Shown: piece after piece, positions 34,057-45,758 of the stretch
How the letters are laid out: each line of letters starts with the position of its first letter
Position numbering within the stretch: position 1 is the first letter of the stretch
Origin: Ceraceosorus guamensis
Lineage: Eukaryota > Basidiomycota > Exobasidiomycetes > Ceraceosorales > Ceraceosoraceae
Length of the DNA: 64,000 nucleotides
Assembly (NCBI RefSeq): GCF_003144195.1
Contig: NW_020290010.1
Span: 248,001-312,000 of the forward strand
Direction: 5' to 3'
Notes under the pieces: model-generated
What the model was told of the DNA's origin: nothing
What the model saw: the letters and a program-made list of their open reading frames with translations, nothing else
Database searches by the model: none
Made by a program: the position numbers and the translations under genes

Positions 34057-36404
34057 GATGGCAACGCAGCGAGAACGATTTCGAGCTTATCTGGCGTGAA
34101 TGCTCGTTCGCAGCGAGCTGTACGAACGACTGTTGTCCGAATTGGGTCGATCTTGTATAGCGCTCGCTGGGGTTGGCCAGGCAGAGCAGAGCAGAAGAGA
34201 AGGAGCTTTGGCGCACGCGGTGGAGGCGCACACGGAGTGCGTTAATGTTGTGGGGGGGGGGGATAAAGGTAAGTAAGTGGTGAATCTCCACGAGAGGGGT
34301 GTGGTGGACCTGGGATCCAAGCTCGATCGCTTATATGATTCAGCTCAGAACGTCGGGGCAGGGATGTGATCGCGATCGAATTAGCGCCCTTCATCACACC
34401 TGCTGGCTGTCTGTCTGCTCTTCCGAGGAAGCCCAAAGCATGCAATTCACCAAATCATGAATCGCACCCAAAAAAAGTTCAAAGCGGCCGGCCGTACGCG
34501 GAAGATCTCGTGCGCGCAAGGATCGCCGCGCCCGCGCGTACGCCCTCGATCGAAGCTGTGAATAGGAATACAGGCGCCGGGGGCATCCCTCCGATCCGTC
34601 AAGGCCGTCGAAGAGCTGCTACGCTTGAGCATTCACGATTGACAATGGCGGACGATCAACGCTTCACGAGCTGTTCGCGTGCCAGTTCCAGTTCAAACAG
34701 CTCGCTGAAGGGACGACTTTGTGACCGTGTCGGTATCCGATCCGATCTCAACCGCGCCTGCTTGGGGTCCGTGCCAAAGCGGGGGCGATGGGGCGGGGCC
34801 CGCCCAAAAGCGCTGTTCCGAAGCCGACCGAAACCGAAGCACTTCGTCGCAGTCACGTGTGCCCTCCACGTGGTCTCCATCTTCGTCTCAAGTGAAGTCC
34901 CTTGCGCCTTGCATCGGGCCGGCCGGCGCGCATGCTCTGGATGTGGAGGCCCAGCAGCAGTGAGTTGGTGCTGATGTTTGCGATTCTGCGAATCTGCGAT
35001 CTGCGTACGCGGTCACCTTATCGAGCGGACGAACCAGCACGCATTCGATGAGAATGGTGATGGTGAAAGGTACTGTACTTTTGAATGCAGTCCACCCATC
35101 CATTTCAAGCGCAGATGGTGCGCTGAGCAAGAGTCGTAAGTGTGCCATGCCATAGTCCCGGCGGTTCGACGCAAGTAGGGGCTCTGCAAAACGCTCCTAC
35201 GCTATTTTCTCAATTTGGGAGAGCTGCTCACTCGATGGAAAGAGATCGACGCTCTCTCTTACTCGACATTCGTGATTGTAGTCAAGCTTGAGACAGGGTG
35301 GGAGTCTAGGCACATATTATCGAGCATGCTGGCCGGAATATAACCTTCACCTTTTCGCACCGCGACGTTCTTTTCCCATCCCCTCCCCACACTCGATCAA
35401 GGCTGCCTGCCGACTTGCTGACTGCTGACTGACTGACTCACAGTGACTGTTGTGCCTCGGAGAGGTGTGTGTGAGACCAGCAGCGTGCTGCACGCGCGGA
35501 GCTCGCGGCAACTTAAGAGCGACTCCGCACGCGCGGGGTGCTGCAAACAACGCGTGCCGCCGAGGCGCCGGCGGGAGACTCGCCGGCGAATATCAAGATG
35601 TACAGCAGTATGAGCAGCGCATACATGCGAGCATGCGTGCATGCAGGAGCGGTGCGGGGGGTGGATGCTCGAGCCTCACTCACTCAGTCCATCAATCGAG
35701 GGATCGGGACGGGACTCGCTGCCTCACTGCTCCTGACCGCAAGTCGTCGCCTCCACACTTGCTGTCTCGCACTCTACACTCAGACTACAGCTTAGCGTGA
35801 GTCTGTCACTGAAATGGTAGCGGGCCGGCCGGCCGGCCTGCGAACGAGCGGTGTTGATTTTGCCAAGCAGCAAGCACAGCGAAGTTGCAGCGCTCCTGAT
35901 GGTTCCGCCCCGCTTCGATATGCCTCGCTCATCATCTCGCTCACTTGCTCGTTCTTGCGCCCTTTTCCCAGCACGACTGACTGACTGCCTCAAGATCATC
36001 CATCCTCTTTCCTTGTTCATTCCCCCTCTTTGCCCAGTCTGCGCTGCTTGTACTGAGGCTACTGTGCCCGGCTTCAACTTGGACGACATATCCGACGTTC
36101 CTGCGTCTGGGCTTCTCCCCCCGCAATACCGGCGATCAACGGCTGTGACGACTGAGGCAGGGACCCCTGAAGCAGCGCTGGCTCCCCCAGGCTAAGCACT
36201 CAAGCCGCCTCTCCTGATTTTCAGTCAGCAGCATTTCCGTCACGACCAACGCGCACACATTTTCCCCCTCTTTCGTCTCCATCACATGCTCGACAGCTTC
36301 GCAAAGGAAAGAAGAATCACCCTGCTTAGCAAAGCGCAGTGCCAGCACACCTAGCCCGCTTGGCACACAGACTCACCTCTACACACGCAGAGGCGCGAAT
36401 CGTC
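34057..36404. other. Large divergent spacer between fumarase and permease genes
   Basis: No supported gene in 2.3 kb. It has a G11 run at 34252-34262, exact ATTCACGATT at 34631-34640 and ATTCGTGATT at 35268-35277, and a GC-rich alternating GGCC stretch near 35820. The last 300 bases are pyrimidine-rich and likely the permease promoter and leader. A frame at about 35851-36195 is open but shows no family pattern. Confidence 0.55.
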
Positions 36405-38586
36405 ATGTCGGTGCCGCATCTCTCTCACAGGCACGTGCCGGACGAGTCGAGGCTGGAAGGGAGCGCTTCAGATGTTAGGAAAGATGGGCTGCATCACCAG
36501 ACGAGCTCTGCGGTGGATGAGCAAGAGCAAGGATCTGGCTTGAGTCCCAAGAGCGACGAGCTCACAGCGCGGGGCGACACGACTTCAGCGTCCGAGCTCG
36601 CAGCGCAGCTGGGCGTGGATGAGAGGAAGCTGATGAGAAAGGTGGATCTTCACCTCATCCCATTCTTGAGCTTGCTATATCTCTTTAGCTTTTTGGACAG
36701 GAGCGCCATCGGCAATGCCAAATTGTATGGATTGGAAGATGAATTGCATATGCGAGATACGGATTTCTCCATCGCTGCTGCCATCTTCTTCATCCCTTAT
36801 GCTCTGTTCGAGGTGAGTCGCGAGCGGATTTGCAACATGCTTCTCATCGCCACTCAAACTTCATGCTCATTGCCGCACCCAATCGACGGCAGGTGCCAAG
36901 CAATATTCTGCTCAAAGCTTTCAGACCCTCCATCTGGTTTCCCATCATCACGATGCTCGTGGGATGCGCCATGCTCTCTCAGGGCGTAGTGTCTAGCTAT
37001 GGAGGCTTGCTCGCCGCCAGATTCTGCTTAGGTGTGGTGGAGGCGGGTCTGTTTCCCGGTGTCAACCTGCTCCTCTCTGGCTGGTACAAGAGGTCGGAGT
37101 TCGGATTGCGGTGAGTGCATGCTCAGCAGTCCTAAGCGAGGCTTGGCGTGATGCGGAGCTCTGATACTGTCTGGCTTATCTACTCTGCAGAGCTGCGCTC
37201 TTCTTCTCCGCTGCTACCATTTCCGGAGCGTTCGGTGGGCTGCTAAGTGCTGCTATACACAATATGCACGGCATCGGAGGCTACGCGGGATGGCGCTGGA
37301 TCTTCATTGTGAGTGCACTGCCATCATCTCTGCACAGGGTCGGTCCGCGCGACCTAGCTCGCCACACATCTGATTGCGCCCTGCGCACTCGCTGTTGTGC
37401 GCTCTTCTCAGATCATTGGTCTGGCGACTTTTGTCGTCGGAGTTCTTTCCTTCTGGTTGGTACACGACTTTCCAGAGACTGCGCGCTTCATCACGGAAGA
37501 CGAGCGTCGAGTCATCATCAAGAGGTTGCAGTGCGATCAGCAGCTCAGCGCTTCTGGAGAGCGCTTCACATGGGCTTCGGTCGGTAAAGGCTTTGTGGAT
37601 ATAAAGACATGGGTCGGAGCTCTGGCCTACATGGGCTGGTAAGTTGCGACTTGCGCGGGAATGGGATCGAGATGAAGTGCTCATGAACTCTTCTTCCTCC
37701 TGCCATTCGCCCGCTCTTCGCAACGCTCAGCGACGGGCCATTATACGCTTTTTCCACCTTTACGCCCACCGTCATTCGAGAATTGGGATATCAGGCGACC
37801 AGGGCGAACCTGCTCAGCGTTCCCATCTACGTCATCGGCTGTTTAGTCACCATCCTAGTAGGATTTGTGGCCGACCGAAGAGGCAACAGAGCCATGCTCA
37901 ATGTATTGATCCTCGGCATTGGCATCGCTGCCTACATCGTCTTGGCGGCTTCTAGGCTCACGGGCCTCAGCTACGCGTTTATTTACCTCGCTGCCATTGG
38001 TATCTATCCGGCCATTCCAAACACCATCTCTCTCACCATCAGCTCGGTTGAGGGAAGTTTCAAGAGGAGTGTAGTCAGCGCTGTCGTGTGAGTGATGCGT
38101 GATCACGAGTTGTGCAAGGCACAGCAATAGACGTCATCCAGCACTGTTGGGGCTCATGAATCTACTCTGCGCCTCCTTGCCTGCCCTCTCTGCACCCCTC
38201 GCAGTATAAGTTGGGGTAATTTGAACGGCGCAGCAACTACGAACGTCTACAGACCACGGGACCAACCTTGGTATCCGCTCGGACACGGTCTCATCGTGAT
38301 GTACATCGTGATCGGTATGCTCTCCAACCTGACTTACGTCTACCTCGTCAAGAGGGAGAATGCAGCGAGGGAGCGAGGAGCAAACGACGAAAACATTCTC
38401 GATGATCCTTCTCCTCAAGGTGTCGAAAGAGCTCAGCAGATCAGGACGGAGGAGATTGCCAAAGCTACAGGTTGGAGAAAAATCAAGATGATGTTTCATG
38501 AAGCTCCTGGTGGCACTTATGCGACCAGAGAAGAGGCTGCTAGGCTCAAGGGCGATGCTTGGAGTGGATTCAGGTACAGCTACTGA
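36405..38586 (+). CDS. MFS permease of the Dal5/Tna1 (anion:cation symporter) family
   Basis: Exons 36405-36812, 36893-37110, 37191-37308, 37412-37638, 37731-38087 and 38205-38586 join in phase to 569 residues. About 95 hydrophilic N-terminal residues precede twelve predicted membrane segments. Family landmarks are RKVDLHLIPFLSLLYLFSFLDRSAIGNAKL (TM1), FFIPYALFEVPSN, LAARFCLGVVEAGLFPGVN (TM4), SGWYKRSEFGLRAALFFSAATISGAFGG, GWRWIFI, LPDFPET-like HDFPETARFITEDER, and VADRRGNRAML in the second half. These place it with fungal allantoate, nicotinate and vitamin permeases that take up organic anions across the plasma membrane with protons. The exact substrate cannot be told from sequence. The C-terminal tail is cytosolic with an acidic/basic helix. 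The start was set at MSVPHLSH; upstream codons in frame lack ATG. Confidence 0.9.
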
Positions 38587-38972
38587 ATGACGATGCTTCT
38601 TTATGAATGCTACTCTTGCGCCAGGCTTGCAATGGTGTGGGACTTGCAATCGAGTGAGCGCACGAGTCGAGGTAGACAATCAGGCAGTCGACCCAATCGT
38701 CCTGTACTTGTAGCCGGTGTCTGCGAGCAGACCTTTGGCCCCCCCATCCTTTGCGCAAGAGCAACCAGAACACGCCAGAGCTGAAAGTACAAGGTGATAA
38801 CAGAATGCCAATGATGTGTCGAAATCTTGAATGATATATAGAAAGCAATGCAAGGGGAGAAGAGTGTATTGTGCAAGATTGAAAGGAGAGTGATGTAGAC
38901 TCGACGAGGAGAGTGTGATCGGATAGCGCAAGATGCAGGTGCGTACGGATGGAGGGGCCGCTCTGTGATCTT
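38587..38972. other. Convergent 3' spacer
   Basis: 386 bases between the stop codons of the permease (plus) and seven-TM (minus) genes. No gene seen; an A7 run lies close to the minus-strand stop. Confidence 0.65.
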
Positions 38973-41900
38973 TCAAAAAAAGACGCCGGGCGACAAGCGC
39001 GGTGGAGGTGCGTTGGGAGGTGATGTGGAGCTGCTCAATGCTGCGCTCCTATTTCTTCCAAAAGATGAAAAGGGCGGCGGATCTAGTGCTTGAAGTTGCA
39101 AAGCTGGACTTTTGGGTGAAATGTAAGAGGGCTTCGTGTAAGCGTTTAGGCCTGCAAGACCAGCGGGAGGCGCGCAAGTAGGCTGCTGCTGCTGGACGGC
39201 AGCCGTGGAGGTCAGATTCCTACTTTCTCGCGTCCAACCTCCAAGTGCAAGCGCGGCCTCGTCGGGTTGCTGATGCGGCGCAAGAGGAAGCGGAGCGTTG
39301 GGAGGTGGACTCATCTCTGGCAAATCGTGCCTGTTGCCCATCCTGGCACTCGTGGTGATGGGCGACCGACTTGGTCCAGCCGTAGGTGCCAGAGCTAGGG
39401 TGCCATGAGAAGCTCGCCGGATTGGCGGCGCCGCTTGGGTATGCCCAGCGTACCACGCGGCATTGCTGGGTCGACGAGCAACTTCGCGCGAAAGCAAAGG
39501 CATGCTTGGTCTTCGATTGGCATTGTAATGGAGATGCAGCGGCAAGACCGATCCAGATCCTGATCTTACTCTCGATGGCGTTCCATGGCACTCCGAGGCA
39601 TCCGCACCTCGAGGCGAGCCCCATGCTTTGCCTTCCGCTTCAGCCAAGGCCCATTCCCGCATCACCCACGCTCGACCAGAGCTGCTGGGCGGCGTCCCGG
39701 AATGCGCGGACGAAGAGTGACGTAGCTGGTTGAAAGGAGCAGATCGAGGTGGGGTTCCCGAAAACGTTCGCACGTGATCGGCTGACCTATCCGAAGGAGT
39801 GTGGTAGTAGGTCGATGCAGTCGCGGGTCTCTCTTGATGATCGAAACCTGCTGGTAGCAAGGTAGACGAGTGACTGGCGTTCGAGAGAAGGCGTGCGTGG
39901 TTCGCGCCCAGGGAGCTAGCGCTGTTGTCCAAGTGCGTGTAGCGATGACTTCCCTCACTTGACTCAGGATTACTTGGCCCTTCATTCGCATGTTCGGCTG
40001 CAAGTCTGGCCAAGTCACCAGCCGAGGCGAAGGGAGAGCGGGCTGGCGCAAGTGGCATGCCAGCTCCGCGCACTGGAGCTGGCATAGGTCCAAAAGGCGT
40101 TGGGTAGTACACCGTCTTGCCTTGTCGCAGGGAGCGCTGCACCCGACCAGGGTCAAGATCAAGGTTTTCGACGAGACTGGTCATAGTTGCCGTCTCATCC
40201 ATCGGAACGTGAACGCTGCTCTTTGATCTGTTGAATAGCTTTGGTCTCATCGTCTTCTTTGAGCGTCTCGACGAGCTGCTGATGCGGGATGCAGTCTGCG
40301 GATCTTCAGCATCGTTGATCGACATGATTTGGAATTGAGGATCGTCCATTGATGCAGTTTGGCTCATGATGCCATCTGCAACGGGACGCATGAAGATAGC
40401 ATTTGGCTTGCGCTTGTCCCGTTTCAAGCTGAACTTGATGCCCACATCGTCTAGAGCATCTGCGCTCTGCTCCTCTGGATCGGGCACTTGCCTGTGTGAG
40501 CGAAAGGTATCTGCTTCGCCCGCACCGGTCATTGTGCCCGCATCAAAGGTGGCATGCACAGATTCTGGTACGGCCGGCAACGTTCGAGTCTTCTCGTGCG
40601 GGCTGAGAGCGTTAAGAGTCGTCGAGCCATTGCGAGGCCTCTTGCTTCCCAGACGTGAAGCCTGTCGTCTGCTATCATCATCGGAAGGCGCATTGGCTGG
40701 ATCGAAGAAGCGAGAAAAGATGGAGCTGAGTGCGAGAGTACCAAAAACCACTGCAGTCCACGCTGCTGCCAGGCTTGCACCCTGTATGAGGTTCGATGCT
40801 TTCTTTGGTCCCCCAGCGAAGCTGCTATGTAAACGTCCGCCGAGAAGTGCCGAGATTGCCAGGTACGCAGTCGCACCGATGGTGATGCTGATGTACAGGA
40901 GCAGCAGGTTGATGTAGCAGCGCCGCAGGTATCTGTAGCGCGACCACGGAGTTCCAGCGTGACTGAATCGTCGCTTTGCTTTGCGCTCCACGTCTGATCG
41001 CAATGGCGGAAAGAAAATCTCTTGTTCCGACTTGTGTCGTTCCAACGCTGCGCTTTGTCCTACTGCAGTGCGCGGTGTGACAGGCGGTGTAAGACCTTCG
41101 TCTGGCACTGCTGTGGAACCGTCGACGCCACTGGCGCCCAGAGGCCTGAACAGCAGCGACTCTGACGGACCATCTTCCGACTCGAATGGCCGCGGAGCAT
41201 CACCGCTCGCAGCCGAGAAGCGATGTGAGTCTTTCGGCTGAGTCGGCAAAGGCCTTTTCTCCTTGGCCGCCGCTACTTGTCGCTCTTGAAACTCCTCCAA
41301 TACCTTGCGCTGCTTTCGCACTTGGCTCAACACCAGCTTGAGGAGCACCCCTCCGGCCGGAATGTAGAAGATCAGGAAAAGACCTGCCCAGACTGACCAG
41401 ATCGTGTAGGTCAGGCCTTGAAACCACTGCGCGTGGAGCTGGGCAACCCAGACTCGATCAGCTTGTTCGAGCAATTGCTCTGTAGTGGAACGGGGAACGA
41501 CCGAGCTGCCAGACGCATTTGCGAGCTGCAGGGCGTTCGCCGAAAATTGTTGATACAGGGAGAACGAACGATTGAGATTGACTTGCGCTAGAATGATAGG
41601 CGGCGCAACAGACGCGACCAGCACGAAGGGAGTTCCGAGGCTGATCAAATTGACCAGCAGTGGTCGAGGTAGCCAACGACCGACCGTCGAGCTACTGAGC
41701 GGTCCACGGTCGAGTGCACCAGGAGCGGTATAGAAGGAACCCCAGCCCGCCACATAGGCTCCAAGCCACAGCGGAAGCCAGATGATGGTGTTGAAGACGG
41801 CAAGCCAGCCTTGCGGGTTGCTCTGAGCCCGCCAGTAAGCTAAAAATTGCGTGACGCTAAAGACGATCCACACGCATCCAAAAATGCCCTCCATGACCAA

Positions 41901-42361
41901 GAAGCAGTTGAGAGCATTGGGAACAATGTAGACGCCTTCTGACCGTCTTGTAATTTTGATGAGCCAGAACCTCTGCTTGATGATCCGTATCAAGATGACA
42001 ATCACTGCCAAGTCGAAGGGAAGCGTCAGCGGTGCCCCCCCCCCCCCCCCGTTACCGCCGCTCTACCGTGCCCAGACTTACCGCCGCATACAAGAAGCAG
42101 CGCGATGACCGCGATGCAAGCTGCTACTTGAATGAAGAACGTGCTGTCGAGATCGAGGGTGAAGAGGCGGTGCACGAACGCCTCGAGATCTCGTACAGCC
42201 CCCGCCGAGGCACCTTCGGGCCGAGAAAGGGCCTGCGCCAAATCGGCAGGGAACGGGTCGTGCGTTTGCGATCCATACCCGGCTTGCAGTTGACGCAGAG
42301 TATCCTCGAATGATCGTCCTGCTGTGTGTCCTGCAACGCTTGACAAGGTGTCGAGCAGCAT
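38973..42361 (-). CDS. Uncharacterised seven-transmembrane protein with long loop and 580-residue tail
   Basis: Exons 42361-42082 and 42004-38973 on the minus strand give 1103 residues in phase. Predicted helices lie at about 74-102, 121-150, 160-184, 208-233, 290-318, 456-482 and 503-525. A 73-residue N-terminus precedes the first; loops between helices 4-5 (57 residues) and 5-6 (about 135, basic and Ser-rich) are long. The C-terminal 580 residues are Ser/Pro/Arg-rich and disordered, with many RRxS and SP sites. The layout (seven helices, long third inner loop, long phosphorylatable tail) recalls receptor-like proteins, but I recognise no DRY-, NPxxY- or family-specific motif, so the function is unknown. 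The start is the first ATG in an open frame that also has an upstream GTG; an upstream exon cannot be excluded. The intron carries a C16 run. Confidence 0.75.
42035..42050. repeat. C16 homopolymer inside an intron
   Basis: Sixteen consecutive C on the plus strand (G on the sense strand) sit in the single 77-nt intron of the seven-TM gene. Homopolymers of this length are prone to sequencing error and length change. Confidence 0.9.
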
Positions 42362-44713
42362 ACCGCGCACCGCGGATTGAGCACCACCTGCTCTGTGCTA
42401 CGACCAATGGCTTGATCTGACCAGTCGAAGGGTCGAAGCTCGTGGTAGCATGCGTACCGAGCACGCTCCGGAGTCGAGGAGTGCAAGCTCTTCGACAGCT
42501 CACAGCGCGCGAATCAACGGCGTTGAGAAAAAAGTTGGGTCGACTTGCTGTGGGTTGGGATGGTGGAGGGATTTGTAAAGCAAACACGTATCGGAGACGT
42601 GGGTGCCTCGACGCTCAGAAGCTTCGGGAGCGAGGTCGACCGAATCCCCTCAACTTCGTCGTCGGATTCTAACGGAGGTAAAGCGACGCTCTTGACCAGC
42701 GAAATGGAACAGGAAGAAGAGCCAAGCGTCAAGATTCGAAGTCAGCCAGGTGATAGCTCGTGCTGTGGTACCAGTGAGAGGCACACAAACAAAGCTGGCT
42801 TCTGGTCGGAGTGGTGAGGCACTGACAGCAGAGTCGCCGAACGAATACCGTCATAGGATGCTAGCACGCCGTCTAGGGCAAGTATCGCCCGCAATCTTAC
42901 CCAGCTAGCAGACTCGTTGCACAGAGCTGTACGTGACGGAGTTGGGAGAAGGGGGAAACGTCCCGACACTGGGCTAAGCTGGGCAAGTCATGATGTCTGT
43001 GCTTGTCTCGGATGAGGATGAGCCAGCCATTGCCGCTGGCGAGCGATCCTCGGTGACTGCGATGCTTCAACCCCGCTTGGGGAAGGTTGACCGTGTAGAA
43101 CTGTCCGAATGCTGCGAGATGCTGCGAGAGGAGCGGTCATCGACTTTCGTCGTCCGTTGGTCAAGCAGAGGACTAAACGAATGCGGTAGGAAGCAAAGCG
43201 GCGGCCTTGCATCGTCCGAGACTTGTGCGGGGAACCTTTCTGCTGCGAGAGAGCGCAACGGCGTCTACCACTCTGCGCTCACAAGAAGCTCGTCGGATGA
43301 GATGCGAATCATGCGAATGCGGTCTCATTGATTGTGCGCAGCTGGAAGCATCCGATCCGACAGTCCGACGCTGCCCAGAGCGCTACCGCCATTACCCCGC
43401 CCCACTCACACCGCGCATCAGCACTCCAGTGCAGCCTCGAGGACTCACACGCGATGACGAGAGCATCCACATCTTTCGCACCGCTGCCTCGTCCCTCTCT
43501 CACTCTCACCACTCTGCACTTTACACTCTCAATTGCTCGACGAAAGCGAGGTACTTTCCAGGCTTCGAACAGAGTTGCCGAGAAGCTTGTTGCTGCGCAG
43601 AGGATCTGCAAGATGTCTGCACAAAGCCCGATGCGGAGCATGAATTTTCCTTGAAGTGGCACACCGGTACTGGTACAGTAGTAGTGTCCATGAGGCGGTA
43701 CTGGAGGCCAGCGTTGCAATGCAGTGACGAATGGACGAGGGCGCCAAGATCTGAATAGGGCAGATGGCCTAACTAGGCGTTTGGGCATAGGAGCAAGCGC
43801 TGAGAAAGGTGGGCTTGGTCGAAACGAAGGTGAAGGGAAGGGCAGGGTGAGATGACATGGCGCATGAATCGGCACGCAGTACTTCGAGACGCCTTGCGGG
43901 AGTGAAGCGGCAGGCGCGGTCGTGGCCAGCAGTCGGTCGTGAGTTGTGGGTGGTGAGCGTGCGCGCGGGCTGGCCACGTCCTAGCTGCTGTGCTCGATCA
44001 CAAAGCAAGACAAGCGTGTGAGACATGTAGAGGTTGGTGTGGTAATCACGAGCGCAAAGGAGCGCAGTCGCAGCTAGTGCCACCTCTGTGGTTGATGTGC
44101 GTTGCCTGCCTGGCGGCGGTCTGGCGAAGAGCCTAGGTGAGCCGTGAGATGCATGCATGCACGCTTGATTCCAAGCATCGGACTGGCGGATGCTGCTGCC
44201 TGCGTCCACGCGATGCGGACAGGTTCGTCGGTTGGGATGCGTCACAACCGAAATTTCATACCCGCACTCTCGCGACTTCCTCTCCATCGCGCCACAAATT
44301 TCAGAGTCCCACCATGTGAGGTGCATAGAGGCCGCCGTCTTGCGGCTTCTCAATCAAGGCCAGTCCATGCATCGGCTCTCCATCACGGTACCGCCGAAGG
44401 CTTCAGCACAATCTTGAATCGAACATTCGTGCCACCTTCAGCGGTATGAGACGCCGCAATGTTGATGCTCATCAACTGCCCACGTGCACTTGCGTACTTC
44501 GCGATTCGTCCGTCATTAGTTTTGCCGCATCCACCGAATCGACGAATGGTCAAACCGCTTAGCCATGCCCATCAAAGAGCGACACCACCTTGACTTGCGA
44601 TGCTCCCACCAGAGAGCAAAATAGGCCGAAGAGATTTCGACGCTAAGGAGGTCGATCGAGTTCTCGCTCCCGACGCCGCATGCGTTCATTTGATTGAGCA
44701 GTGAGCCTGAAGG
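42362..44713. other. Spacer upstream of the seven-TM gene; mostly non-coding
   Basis: Contains one weak spliced-ORF candidate (42560-43331, listed separately) and several long but unconvincing frames around 43207-43977 that overlap on both strands. Dispersed words occur near 43310 and 44415. Otherwise nothing supported. Confidence 0.5.
42560..43331 (+). CDS. Weak candidate two-exon small gene
   Basis: An ATG frame from 42560 and one from 42990 can be joined by an intron 42750-42987 (GTGATA donor, AAG acceptor). The join keeps phase and would encode about 178 residues with acidic patches (MEQEEEP, SDEDEP). Composition is protein-like, but the donor is poor, no family is recognised, and a minus-strand frame over the same bases is also open. 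It diverges from the seven-TM gene with only 200 bases between them. This could easily be chance. Confidence 0.2.
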
Positions 44714-44972
44714 CTAACCATGCATGTACTGCACCTCAGAAGTCCCTGCGCTGAGCCTTGCCAAGTAGTCACCACTAGAGTGCACCTTCTCTGCATGCGT
44801 CAGGACCTGACCGTCCCCTACACACCAATTCTCGTAATCTTGCTTAAGGGCCTGACAGGTTCGCTGAAAGTCCGGATCGTACGGCCATGAGTCCGGAGCC
44901 TACCTCCCGCAGGTTGTGCATCTCGCACACCAAGCGACCAAAAATGACGGCGTTTAGCGTGCGAAATTCCAT
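44714..44972 (-). CDS. Candidate small two-exon gene or remnant of a longer gene
   Basis: Minus-strand exons 44972-44904 and 44851-44714 are joined by a canonical-looking 52-nt intron (GTAGGC donor, TGTCAG acceptor, phase 0) and give 68 residues. The sequence is protein-like and helical, with MEFRTLNAVIFGRLV then CEMHNLREALKQDYENW and an ending VQYMHG. The frame upstream of the ATG is also open and protein-like (DREVLVLMLQSEMRQIHPEI) but is separated from this ATG by an in-frame TGA. So this may be the downstream part of a damaged host gene, or a small intact gene with a chance open frame above it. I do not recognise the family. It lies just below the cyclophilin alternative exon on the same strand. 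Confidence 0.35.
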
Positions 44973-45171
44973 ATCTCACCTGCGTGCTGAGATCTCGGGG
45001 TGTATCTGTCGCATTTCGCTTTGAAGCATCAAGACCAGAACTTCACGATCAAGGACATCCAGAGCGCAGAATGGTCTCGAGACTGATCGGGATGGAGACT
45101 GGCATGGGAGATGGCAGTAGTGTACGCATGAAGCTTGCGCCAAGACGCAACCAATCCCGTGACTTCGAGCC

Positions 45172-45513
45172 TCATCGAGGCAAGCCAGCGGAAGAAGTAC
45201 CGCCAACGCGAGAGTAAGATCCTCTCCCGCCATCTCCAACACCAAAGGTGCCCAGCACCTGTCTGATCTTGTCCCGCGTTGATGCCACTCCACCAAAATG
45301 TCGAACAGCGAGCGTGCTAATCGTTCCGAACAGACCTATGATAACCAGAAAGCCTAGGAAAGAGACGCCTCCAGCAGTCTGGACGCTTGATGACGTCCCA
45401 GCTTTGGTGCCGCTGGCGCTCACTTGATCTGCCACAGGCGTCACGATTGGCGTTGGCTTTGGAGCTGCAGCAGCTGCAGCAGCTGCCGGCGTGGAAGGCG
45501 GGGCGACAACGAC
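45172..45513 (-). CDS. Probable alternative last exon of the cyclophilin gene (membrane anchor)
   Basis: A 113-codon open stretch on the minus strand ends in TGA at 45172-45174 and has no ATG, so it must be spliced to something upstream. Just before it is a strong acceptor: a CTGAT branch-like site and a long pyrimidine tract ending CGTCTTCAG. The nearest phase-compatible donor is GAG|GTGAAG at 45777/45776, inside the cyclophilin KDEL codons. Spliced that way, the protein continues AAHE-VVVAPPSTP into an Ala/Pro/Thr/Ser-rich luminal linker, one hydrophobic helix (FLGFLVIIGLFGTISTLAV) and a cytosolic tail of about 43 residues with basic and Gly/Ser stretches. An independent gene with an unseen first exon is the alternative. 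Confidence 0.6.
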   Translation of the reverse strand, partial: VVVAPPSTPAAAAAAAAPKPTPIVTPVADQVSASGTKAGTSSSVQTAGGVSFLGFLVIIGLFGTISTLAVRHFGGVASTRDKIRQVLGTFGVGDGGRGSYSRVGGTSSAGLPR

Positions 45514-45758
45514 CTGAAGACGCACGAGGAGACGGCAAAGAAAGACAATGGATCAGAAAGCGTGCGCACAAAGCGGTGCAAGCGGACATTCTCGCAGAGC
45601 GCAGTGACAGGGAGAAATGAGGATTGAAACACGAGTGGCAGGCGTGCATGCTGCGGTAGCAGGACGGACTCGCCTGACGCGTGGAATTGTCTCGTCTTTT
45701 ACATTGAGGGTGTGCAACATGATTGCCAGCAAGCGGTTGAGGAGAGTAGTCAAGACCA

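Noticed and set aside
43207-43977. Frames of 183 (plus) and 222 (minus) codons
   Set aside because: Both strands open over the same bases, no domain, no splice support.
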